DNA from: Phyto melanocephala | Taxonomy: Eukaryota; Arthropoda; Insecta; Diptera; Rhinophoridae | Assembly: GCA_941918925.1 (NCBI GenBank) | Contig: OW799236.1 | Coordinates: 122,151,062 to 122,215,061, forward strand | Reading direction: 5' to 3' | Length of the DNA: 64,000 nt | Part shown: positions 1 through 10,399 of the stretch, one piece after another | How the letters are laid out: the number at the start of each line of letters is the position of its first letter | How positions within the stretch are numbered: the stretch's first letter is position 1 | Made by a program: the position numbers and the translations under genes | Notes under the pieces: generated by a model | Databases searched by the model: none | What the model was told of the DNA's origin: nothing | The model's input: only the letters and a program-made list of their open reading frames with translations

Positions 1-892
1 TTGTAGAAAATTTTCAAATCACTAGATGATTTCTAAAGAATTTATTTTCAGAAACTCATATTACTAAATTTATAAGCAGCTTTCGCTAAACACACATTTT
101 TTGCACACCTAGATTTGTGCAGAAAGGGGTTAACTGAACAGTTAATGATACTATAATACCATTCGCCGCTAAACAATCTTATGTAAGTAAATAAAAATGT
201 TCATACATGTAATTGTATTTGCAACAATCAGTTAACCACTAATCAATTTTTATGAGATTGAAAAGAAACAACAACAATGAAGCCATTATTGAGGGGGGTT
301 AAAGCATGCAAATGTGTGTTTTAATTGTGGCATATAAAGGAACTTCGACTACAGCCATATGTACTCTTCGACCGGATATTCATTCAAATCGCGTTGAAGT
401 TTTATTATCACACTGACGCTCCTTACTGCATACTATGTATGTATGCAATATTGTATGTGTACAAGGATGTTATAGATTTAATACATTCACTACCCCTGTG
501 TCATGATGTAATTAAAATTATTGGTTTATTGTCTCTAATGGGTTTAATATGAAATTCGTTTAAACCTTTAACCTTCTCAATTATTAATTGTATGAATATT
601 AAACATGTTTATGGGATTTTAGCGCTATTATTTTGCAACAATGTTTGTTTTTGTAAGAAAAAAATCCATTTTTCTCTATTTATAGGAAAATATTTTATTT
701 ACAAAAAATATTTGAAAATATTTTGTTCATGAATTTCTAATTTATGGAAAGCTTACAATAAAATCTTGATTTTTAGAAAGTTAAAAAAAAATCATTTTAT
801 AGAAAAATTTCTATAAAATCTTTTTAATATATATTGTATTATAGCAACCCAGCAAAAAAATTAAATTAATTAAGAAATGTCTGTATATCCAT
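1..892. other. AT-rich non-coding stretch
   Basis: No convincing gene. Open frames here are short and unlike protein. The sequence is AT-rich single-copy-looking DNA with poly-A and poly-T runs, consistent with fly intron or intergenic DNA. Confidence 0.6.
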
Positions 893-1852
893 GTGTTGGC
901 TGAAAACGACCTTAAAAACAAACAACACGTTTCATTGATCTGTGTAAGGCATCAATCTTATGAAAATATTCGGGAATGAATCGCTATTTAAGTCCAGCGC
1001 AATTTCTTTATAACTTTCGGAGATATAAGCAAATAAACACGACTTCTTTGTTTTTTTCATATTTTTTACTTTTTAAATATATTATATATTTTTTGAATAT
1101 TCGTACTAAATTTTTGGACAAATCAGTAACTAATCGCCAAAGTTAAAGGCAAAAGTATTTTTTCAAAATAAATATTTTTTAAATATATCAAGTTTTTCAA
1201 GCTCTTAAATAATTTCTGGACACGCTCGTGGCACCAAATTACAAACCGTAGTCTCTAAAATTATTTCTAAGAAAAACTAAAACAACGCTTTGATATAAAC
1301 TGAGATATAAGCACCAAAAAACAACTGCTTCGATCTTTATCTTAAAATTTACAAACGAAAATTTATTTCTTTCTCTTCCAGACAAACGTGAGGTCGATTT
1401 TAGTATCAAATAAAAGGGCTTGACCAGCAAAATATAATAAACTATAAAACATGTTAAATAATGGCCGTCACTACAAAATGGCGTACAATAAATTCGTATA
1501 TGGGACGAATCTAGTTTAAAAAAATGTACCCCCACCAACGCCCTCAATATTGGTATCAAATAAAGTTATTGACCAGTAGAATACAGCAAACTATGAAAAA
1601 GTTAAAATCTTATATGGCGTATTCAATAAAATGACGAATATATAGGTCGAATATAGTAATTACAGCTTTGTTCTATTCAACGGTAAAATACATTAGACTA
1701 TTAAAGTGTCAAATCCAAGATGGCATCCGTAACAAAATTAAAAATATTTGTTTTTCTTAATCCCCAGTACCCATACATCTATCTTAACTATGCACAATTT
1801 CAAAACCAAAGACGGCATCGGAAATAAAAATGCGAAATGGTGCATAACATTA

Positions 1853-2622
1853 GAGTAACTTCGGGTATTGTGGACTATGCGTTTAATGTGGACCAGTGTC
1901 TTTTTTTAGAAACTATTAAAGATATGGTAACACTGCATTAAAGTACGTTTTGCCGTTCATTTGAAACGAAAATTGCACATGCGCTTTCGTAAGTAATTGA
2001 TATGAGGACTTTTCAGTCTAGTGTTGAAAGTTAATGCGCGTGGTCAACTTTTTTTTCGGCTTAAGTTAAATTTTAATGTGTGGTTGTTTTATACAGTTAG
2101 AGTGAACACTAGTTTTGAATATATTTGGTAAGTATTTAAATATATTTAGAAATAATAGGTAAACAAAATTTTTTACCCATGAAACCAAAGTTCGTCTAAT
2201 GTGGACGGCTCAAAGTATATTATTGTGGACTACTGATCCAAATTACCAGACAAATAACTATGTACTTTCCTTTCTAGATTTTGTTAACAACAATGCCAAA
2301 AAAAAGAGAAATTCGTAAATGGAAAGTAGATGACATGAGAAGGGCCATATATGATATTCAAATGACTATGTGGACTAGTATTCCACATTACCCACACACA
2401 GTAGTCCACATTACCCGCCAATTTTTTTATTGCTGGAATTTGGGTTTCGTACAATATTTTTTCATAACTTTTTTTTCCTTTGACATAAATAATTTTCAAC
2501 AAGAAAACAACTAGAGAATACATTTACTAATTTATTGGTTCACAACTTATTTAATATCCATATATATTGTGGAAAAAATTAAAAAAAAACAAAAGGGTAG
2601 TCCACATTACCCGAAGTTACTC
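1853..2622 (+). mobile_element. pogo/Tigger-like DNA transposon, internally deleted
   Basis: Terminal inverted repeats (TIRs) of about 25 bp begin GAGTAACTTCGGGTA and end with the reverse complement. They are flanked by TA on both sides (1851-1852 and 2623-2624). Inside, an ORF opens at 2293 with MPKKREIRKWKVDDMRRAI, which resembles the N-terminal psq helix-turn-helix of pogo/CENP-B-like transposases. It breaks off after about 25 residues and runs into further copies of the terminal sequence. A good donor (GTAAGT at about 2127) and acceptor (TTTCTAG at about 2278) suggest a 5' UTR intron. There is no DDE domain, so it is non-autonomous. Confidence 0.75.
2293..2370 (+). pseudogene. pogo transposase N-terminal fragment
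   Basis: The reading frame beginning MPKKREIRKWKVDDMRRAI has the basic leader and WK..D...AI pattern of the psq-type DNA-binding helix-turn-helix at the start of pogo/Tigger transposases. Only about 25 residues survive before sequence of internal-deletion origin. The rest of the DNA-binding region and the whole catalytic domain are missing. The apparent ORF continuing to 2514 is not transposase-like. Confidence 0.6.
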
Positions 2623-2715
2623 TAATTCTAAAATCTAGACTATGCTACGATCTGTTCACTATAACTATGTAACTATATACACAATGGTAAAAGGCATAAA
2701 TCAGATGCGACGAAT

Positions 2716-4530
2716 GCGACAAAACCTTGTTTAACTAAAAATTTTCGTTTTATTTGAGAACAACTACACGCAAAGAAAAACCATGGTTACGAGATGATAT
2801 AGTCATACTATATTCGCTAAAACAATATTTGGTTGTCGAAAACAAATAAAAGTTATTTTTATTTTATTTCATCATATATTTTGTCACAGTGTTATATGGT
2901 TGTCGTTTAAAAATAATATGATTTAAAAAACCCTGATCCGACAAGAATAACATTATATTCAAAAGCATTAAAAATTAAAAATAATCATTAAATAATAGGT
3001 GATACAACAGTACGATTACCAAGCAATCAAGCTTTGATTTTATTTAATAATAATTTAATTTCAATTGTTTTTCTTCCTACTGAAATAATTTCTATTATTT
3101 TAATAGTAAACTTGAAAATAAAACTTTAAACTTGAAAATAAACAAGAAAATTAAAAAAAAATATTGGTATAAAAATTGTAATTAAAAATGTAAGTAAATC
3201 ACTATATGCAACTAACAGCTCAAGACAACAATTTGCCGTAAAAAAGCAAGTCATACATATTGTTATTGCCCTATGCTTCAATTAAGCATGTATGTTACCA
3301 CAACCATATTTTTTCTTTGCTTGTATACACTATCGTTCTATATAAAAATACAGATAAAATGTTATTCTTCAATAAAATTTTGTTTTGTACAAAACCTTCG
3401 ATAATTTTTCCTCCAATATTCACTTAAAAAATCAATAAGGCTTTCTATAGAGAATTTTTAATAAATTGTCGTTTCTGTACAAATTTTTGTTCTAAAGAGA
3501 ATTTTTTTTTGTCAAAATATTGTTTACAAAATTGTTTATTCTATAAAATATTAATGAAAATTTTTCTTTCCGTAGAAAATTTACTTTAAAAAATAATTGC
3601 TAAAATTTGTTTTAAAAAAATGTTTAATAATTGTTTTATTAAAAATATTTTTTTTTATAAAATAATTCTTTTTAAATTTGGTTTTTTTAGAAATTTTTTT
3701 TTAAAGATTGTTTTTTATAAAACAATTTTCATATTGAATTGCATTCTTTAAAAATTAAAAATTGAAAAAATTCCTCATCTTTAATTAAAAAAAAATTTGC
3801 TTAAAATTTTCTTCTTGATGAATCCTCAAATTTTACAAAAATAGTCATTGTGTGTGAAATGTGAATTTATATAGAAAATTTTTGTTTTCTACAACTATTT
3901 TTACTTTTTTTGTAACCTAAACATTTAAAGCCTGAGACAAAATCTCTATATTTTTCTTTACAAATTTCAAAGAAAAAAATAAACTTTTTAATAGATTTTG
4001 GTGTCAACAACAACAACAATGGTCCTTTAATTATCTAACATTTGTCACAGTTTCCTTTTAAAATTATATTTAAATTTGAAAACTGCTGTGCTGTTTTTCC
4101 AACCATAATTGAAAATTGAAAGGTTTCCTTTTCTCTTCCTCCTTGTCCTGCAGACAAACACAAAAAGTTACATAAACCAAAAACCATTACAATCAACTGT
4201 CGTCTGTCACATAAATAAAAAGAAAGTCATTGTAGTTATGGTGCGAAGTAGTAGTCACTTACCAACATCTACTAAATCATTCTTTGCCCGAAATTAACAA
4301 CAAATCTGTTAAAGAATCCAAATTACAAACCAACAAAAATCTAATAATAAACAAGAAGCCCTGCCAGAAAATCTTCCTGATTCTCATTTCACTTAACTAA
4401 TTGAGTTCACTCACGTCTTGGTTATAACATAAATTTAACAAAGAAGTTTCATTAAGACAAATTATTGTCTATCAATATGTTGCCATACATACATTCAATT
4501 ATATACGTTTGAAACAAAGGAATACAAGCT
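2716..4530. other. AT-rich non-coding stretch
   Basis: No supported gene. Long A/T runs and low-complexity sequence dominate. The open frame at 4109-4297 is low complexity and has no recognisable motif, so I do not call it. Confidence 0.6.
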
Positions 4531-4536
4531 ACTCAC

Positions 4537-4575
4537 CCTCTCCAGTGTCCCCCAAATTCTAAAGTGTTTACCCTT
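4537..4575 (-). CDS. Candidate 39-nt microexon
   Basis: On the minus strand a pyrimidine-rich stretch ending TCCTTACAG is followed by 39 nt and then a full consensus donor, GAGAGG|GTGAGT. The 39 nt are exactly 13 codons and read KGKHFRIWGTLER in one frame. A second frame is also open, so reading frame cannot be assigned. Length divisible by three would suit an in-frame cassette exon. No neighbouring exon can be joined with confidence, and signals this good arise by chance in long AT-rich DNA. Confidence 0.25.
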
Positions 4576-5403
4576 CTGTAAGGATTTTTATTGTTTTACC
4601 CTTCAGGAGGAGGAGGAGGAGGAGAAGAGCGAGAGAAAAAGAATAGACTCATGTTGGCAGGATGCTGCTAATGTTGTTCTTATTGTTATTGTTTTCGTTA
4701 TGGTTTATAAGGAAATTGTAAACAATTATTGTTAACAACTTTACAAGTCACCTTTAAGGTATATTATCTTGTAAACCTGCCACGCTTATAACAACAACAA
4801 CATGTACATAAGCCACCCCCTTTTAGCAATTTTCTTATAATTTATGTATTATTTTTTATATTCGTATGTGTAATTTATTGTTAAAGTTTAAATTGTCTTA
4901 TTATCAATTTTAAGCTCTGACTCGATAATGTTAAGAAGTTTTATTTTAAATTTTAAGTCAGTTTTTTATAAAATAATTTCACTAAAATCATATTTTTTGT
5001 GAGAGACAATCCATTGTCGTTTTACCACATTTGTTTTGTTAGTAGTCACTTCATTCATTTGTATAATAAGACTTTAGATTGAATTGTTTTCTTTTCATAA
5101 TTACATTAATATTTAATGATCATCACAGCAGTCAAATCGAAACCATGCCCCGACCTTTCTTTTGTCAGTATCTTAGGCTGACCCCTTTGAATGCTATCGT
5201 TGTTAAAATCAAGTTGTTGTATTTTAAATATACGAAGGTTGAACAAAAATTTTAAAACACTATCTGCATAAGAAAAATTGCTGTTACCAAAATTTTTTTT
5301 AAATGAACTTGAACGAAGCTGTAGTTTTTTATAGAGACAGAGAACTTTTTGTTTAACGGGGAAAAATGTTTTTAATATCCATTCAATTGGGTTTATTATT
5401 TAA

Positions 5404-5995
5404 GACAACTTTAGGGCATTAATGCTGAAATATACGCCGTGGCTAGGGCCCACATTGCATTCAATTCTTACTCACTTTTCACAGTAGATCAGGTTACATT
5501 TCGACACAAACGCTTTGAATATTCACCTCTAAGTTCTCGATTTAGCATATCCCCTGAGAAATTTATCTATTAGCGTCACGTTGGTCGAATGTTTTTCGCA
5601 ATAAATTGATAGTATCGCGCGCTGTATGGCATGCGGCAACATGCTGCTAAAACCACTTGCAAATCACGAATTTCAATTAAGGCATAAATTAATTAGTAAG
5701 CCTATCTCTTAAGCGCACAACATGCCAACTGGGCATAAGTGCATACCTGTCATGGGTTTGGGCTTTTAATGCCTCTCCTTTTTAACCGCTTACCGTTGAC
5801 TGTAACGTTCCGACAATTTTTATTTATGAAACTACATGAGTATGTAATAAAGCAATGACTTTGGCGGCCAATAAAGCCCACCGAAGAGTGAGGTTTGATT
5901 GGTTGTAATAGTGCTTTGACAATGACTGGAGGATTATTATTGATCAAAATGCTGAAAGTATGCTTAATGAATGAATCGAACTTAATGAATCGTAT
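5404..5995 (+). pseudogene. Unidentified coding-like relic
   Basis: About 590 bp stand out from the AT-rich surroundings by higher GC and protein-like translation. The plus frame from 5415 is open for about 54 residues and includes INAEIYAVARAHIAF. After stops, short blocks such as MACGNMLLKPLANHEF and TMTGGLLLIKML continue in other frames. The block G..ML.KPLA vaguely recalls the GKHVL.EKPL loop of Gfo/Idh/MocA-type dehydrogenases such as dihydrodiol dehydrogenase. The match is weak and several frameshifts are needed. The minus frame at 5750-6001 is also open, so strand is not secure. Confidence 0.22.
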
Positions 5996-6009
5996 TAACA
6001 CTGTTAGCG

Positions 6010-6555
6010 CTGAAGTATAGTCTATGCATCAATATAAAAAAAATTAAATATATATTTTGTAATACGCAAGGACCAAAATACTCTCATTTCCAATATCATA
6101 AATTTATATGGTAAAACTTTGGAACAAGTTAACAGTTAAATAGAAAAAAATAAATATGAATTTCAATTATGAAATTAACACTATTGATTAAAATTTTATT
6201 TGATTTTGCTCCAATCATCAAAATGATACAATTAATCAAATAAAAATTAATATTTGTAATTGAAAAAATATTGCGAAATATATCAATTAAAACAGTATAA
6301 AAAAAATAATTAAAATTTTTATAATTTTTAAAAATAATTTGAAATAATTAATTAAATTACGCCTATAATTAATGTTTGGGATTAATTTAAATAAAGTATT
6401 TATTGTATCAATATTATAAATGATTAATCTATTTTAAATAAAAGTACTCGAAAATAAAATTGATGCATTTTTTATATATTTATTTTTAAATAATTATGTA
6501 CATCTACATATTTCTATTTACATTTAGCATATTATAGTTATAAGAAAAACAGAGA
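6010..6555. other. AT-rich non-coding stretch
   Basis: Very AT-rich sequence with no supported gene or splice structure. Confidence 0.6.
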
Positions 6556-6560
6556 GCATA

Positions 6561-6680
6561 ACTGTCGTATTCATAAACAATATTTTAGGTTTTTTAAAGG
6601 TTTATTTGACAAATGTTGTACAGAAATTTGTCAAATAAGCTTTCAATAAAACTTAAATATGATTTATGAATACGGCTGTA
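6561..6680. mobile_element. Short palindromic MITE
   Basis: A roughly 120-bp fold-back has arms starting near CTGTCGTATTCATAAA and ending TTTATGAATACGGCTG. The inner parts (TTTGACAAATG and ATTTGTCAAAT) also pair. It has no coding capacity. The superfamily is not determinable because the target duplication is unclear. Confidence 0.6.
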
Positions 6681-6808
6681 AGAATACATACAATAACACA
6701 TATTTACATATTTAAGAACAAGTGGCAAAACCAATCGTCATATTTTCAATAGTAAAGGGGATGCATCTCCAACCTACGTACGAAGAAATGTTTACAGTAT
6801 ATTGTATT

Positions 6809-7604
6809 ACTAGCTAATACCCGGTGTGTTCGCCACCCCACATTTTAGTATTTAATTCATATGGCAGGTGCCACGCCCACTATTGTAATGCACCCATTTT
6901 TTCCATAAATGTTTATTCAAATATCAAAGTTGCTTTTGCAAAATTTTAGTACTCTAATCGATATCGTTTTCCAATATACGAATTTTATTATTTAATGCAT
7001 ATGGTAGGTGCCACGCCCACTATTGATAATGCACCCATTTTTTCCATAAATGTTTATTCAAATATCAAAGTTGCTTTTGCAAAATTTTAGTACTCTAATC
7101 GATATCGTTTTCCAATATACGAATTTTATTATTTAATGCATATGGTAGGTGCCACGCCCACTATTGATAATGCACCCATTTCTTTCCTAAATGTTCATTT
7201 GGGTGTCAAAGTTGCTCTTGCAAAATTTTACTACTCTAATCGATATCGTTTTCCAAATATACGAATTTTAGTATTTAATTCATGTGGCCACGCCTACTAT
7301 TGAAAGTCCGCCTATTTTTTACCCAAATGTTCGTGTGGATATCAAAGTTTATCTTACTTAATTTGAAGACTCTAGCTGCATTAACTTTCGTGATATATAA
7401 TATTTAATACTTATTCTTTAATAGGGCGTGACACCCTGCCCACTTACAATTTCAAACCAATGTATAGCCTATAGTTCCTTCCAGACATACAGGAAGATTA
7501 TGTGAAGATTGAAGATTCAAGCAAATCGGTCCAGCCGTTTAACCGTATAAAAAGCACAAACAAACATACAAACATATAAACATACAAACATACACAAAGA
7601 AATT
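6809..7604 (+). repeat. RTE-like repeat with 140-bp tandem array
   Basis: The element opens with TAGCTAATACCCGGTGTG and ends in 'aaatcggtccagccgttta' followed by short AAACATACA-type repeats. This is the tail style of RTE-type LINEs or their SINEs. Within it, four tandem units of about 140 bp start at 6861, 7001, 7142 and 7282, each carrying 'gtgccacgcccactattg'. Units two and three are nearly identical; the fourth has diverged. No reverse transcriptase is present. Confidence 0.6.
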
Positions 7605-8490
7605 TTGCTGTTAAAAATCTTGTTCAAACCAAGGAAGGAAGGAAGTCCAATAATTACTTACCTATTAAGTTTCAAATCCATTGATTTAAGTCACATCTGC
7701 AATAAAGTTCAACCTCTCGATTATATTAGGAAAAAGGTCAGTTTTGTTTGCTATGCATAAACTTTCTTAAACTTTAATTTGCTAATTGACCACTATATTT
7801 TAATATTCACCACCCTTTTTACATGATTATTAAAATTTTTTTTAAACTTATGCTTGATAATCTTGACAAAAAAGCTTTTTTTAATTTTATTTTTCAATAC
7901 ATTTATTTGCAACTGAAAGAAATTTCAAAGGGTTTGGAAAAATTTAATATTAGTTAAAAAAGTTATTTAAATTAATTAAAAATATAATTCAAATTTAGAA
8001 ATAAATCAATAAGTCATTTAATAAAAAAATGTTAAGCAATAATTTTTTCTGTGTTACCAATATCTTCGGGTCTGCTATTTATCACTCAGGTGAAGTTAAA
8101 TGCAGGTGTTCCGAGAAGCTTTCGTCAACATGAAGAAACGACTTTGTTGCAGAAATCTCAATTTAGGATTAAGACTAAAAATCTTACATTGTTAAATATG
8201 GAGTATTTTGTGGTTTATATGAGAGGAGTGGACACTAAAAGCAAGTCAGTTATAACGTGATCGTACCTTAATATTCTTGGATTTCATGGACGGAAAGAGT
8301 TATAAATATTGAAGTATGACATCCTTCGAAAAAATTAATTAGAAATAATCAGTATAGTAAAGAAAAGAACGTCTGAGAATCTTTGAAATGTTGTGTGAAA
8401 CGAAAAGTGTAGATTTTGACAACTAGTAAAGAAATCAGGAAAGGATCAATTAAACGAAAAAAAAAAAAAAATCAGACGGCTAAAAAATTT
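7605..8490. other. Non-coding stretch, no clear feature
   Basis: No supported gene. A 69-codon frame at 8051-8260 is somewhat less AT-rich but lacks a motif, splice signals or relatives elsewhere in the window. Confidence 0.5.
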
Positions 8491-8595
8491 AAGAAACTGG
8501 TTCAATTGCTCATCAACAAATCTTATTAAAAGCGTTACATCCACAATAAAAGCTGACCTAATGTTATCCCACCTCCGCACTGGACAGACACGAAA
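8491..8595 (+). pseudogene. Possible LINE C-terminal scrap
   Basis: A short plus-strand translation reads IKADLMLSHLRTGQT. This resembles the 'L.RLR.GHT' block at the end of the RNase H region of I/R1/Jockey-type LINE polyproteins. It is isolated, about 25 codons long, and runs into an A-rich tract. Chance cannot be excluded. Confidence 0.2.
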
Positions 8596-10020
8596 AAAAA
8601 AAGAAAAGAAAAGAAGAAAAGGAAAAACAAATGAAGAAAAATCTAATGAAATCGAATAATACAAGGTATTTCATTTAGCTATGAGTCTGTTATTTTCGAT
8701 TACAGATCACTTAATTTATTAGGGATAATGTATTTGTTGTGGGTTGCCAGAAAACGGTAAAAACTTAATTTCGTTAAAAATCAATATATTAAGCCATCGA
8801 TATGTATGCATCAATGCCGCATACCAAGAACTAATCATTAAAAAATGTTAAGGAAACCGTCATATGAAAGAAGTGATATTGAAAAGGAGAAAAGAAAATA
8901 TGAAAGTTAAGAAATATAACATAAAAACCCAAAAGATATTGAAGAATGTCATCAAAGTCCTCAAAAAACCGTCGAAAAATCTATGCCAAGAAATAAATAG
9001 TGACTTAAGGAAACTGCAGTACCAAATCTGGATGAAGAATACAAACATTAGCTGGACTTTATCTACAGAAACACATTATACCCATCAGTGGAAAATCCAC
9101 GATCGAAAACACTTTCGTAATCGTTTTCATAAATCATAAGTCTAAAATCTACAAAAAATTTCTTATAAATCAAAAATTTTGCACAAATTTTTCTTTTTTG
9201 GCTTAGCACTCGTATATTTGTTTCTGCTACTATCCATTCTCTTTGTCCCACACACTTCATTCAGCCGTTTATTGTTGCACACGCTGACATTTAATTAAAT
9301 GCGCCTAAAGCTATATTAAATATATCCATCATTCTGCTACTAAATCCACAAGATACATAACATACGCACACAACCGTATAAGTATACACATACATACATA
9401 CATGCATACATTCATATGTACTTATATACATGTGTACATACATACTTACGTAAGTATGACTGTGTATATTTGTGGTTAGTTACATTATTTCTTGCACTTA
9501 CTGCCTGCTTGCCTTCTGACTGCCTGAATTACGAGTGCATTTTGCTAAATATAAACATAAAACCATCGACCAACCAACCAACCATTCGCTTTAATGTTTG
9601 TTGGGCATTTAAATTATGTGTGCTCATGTGCGTGAGTGTGTGTGGTTTTATTATGAATTTCTTTATTACGGTTGCGTTGTTTGTTGGCTTGCACCCGTAG
9701 AAGAGTTTCAATTATTTGCATTATCCGTACAAAACAAACAACATGCCGTCGGATATTTTACAGGTTGTTTTTGTTTGCCTGTTGTTCTAGTTGTTGGCAA
9801 TTGTTTATGCAAAAAATTATTAGACAATTGTAAAACAGAGAAATGCAAAAACAATTTTTAGTCAGTGTAATCGAAAGGGACTGGTGGGTGGGTGGTTGGT
9901 TAGAGGAGGTAAAGTAAACAATATGTTGATGCGCAGTTAGTGGGCTTTTGTTTAGGAATATTTGTACACGTATTAATTACATATTTAACAGTGAGTTATA
10001 AATAAAATGTGAACTAATTT
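8596..10020. other. Non-coding stretch with TACA microsatellite
   Basis: No supported gene. A CATA/TACA microsatellite lies at about 9388-9450. Other open frames overlap on both strands and look random. Confidence 0.55.
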
Positions 10021-10024
10021 GAAA

Positions 10025-10395
10025 TTATAGTTTTATTAATGGGATATTTCCCATATATTTATAATACGAAAACGAATTATGATATTGTATTTTAAAAAGC
10101 AATAATAAATAAATTGGCTTTCTTTTTTCTTTTTCTTTTTATAGCAACGAATCATTGTTTCAGAGGGCGAAATTCTGACGTTAAAATGTCGACGATATGC
10201 TCTTTGCGTTAAAATAATTGATCTCTGGTTTAAATAATAAAATTCTATTGTTCTGGTTCTCTGTTCAGTTGTGAACCTCGCCATTATAAATTCTCCAAGT
10301 GTTGTCTATATAATCTGAAAGAAAAAATAAAAAAAAATTAATAAACGAAAAAGTTATTAAACTTTTACACCCCTTGGTTTCTTTTGGCCCACCCT
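10025..10395 (-). mobile_element. Mariner-like element, 5' fragment
   Basis: On the minus strand the fragment starts near 10390 with GTACAGGGTGGGCCAAAAG, a typical mariner terminus. A short leader follows, then an ORF from 10284 beginning MARFTTEQRTRTIEFYYLNQ with QRAYRRHFNVR. This is the N-terminal helix-turn-helix of a mariner-like transposase. Similarity stops after about 48 residues in a lysine run. The catalytic domain and other end are absent. It is the same family as the longer relic at 30.07-31.25 kb. Confidence 0.7.
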
Positions 10396-10399
10396 GTAC

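Larger units (their letters stand above)
893..2715 (-). repeat. Interspersed repeat R, copy 1 (split)
   Basis: A degenerate copy of the repeat family also seen near 20.2, 24.1, 26.7, 33.7, 48.0, 53.2 and 54.5 kb. It contains the family's internal tandem modules (blocks around 'gggcttgaccagcaaaat' and 'ccaagatggcatc'). It is split by the pogo-like element at 1853-2622. The flanks rejoin cleanly across the insertion and match the uninterrupted copy near 54.77 kb. The family's superfamily is not clear from sequence alone. Confidence 0.65.
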
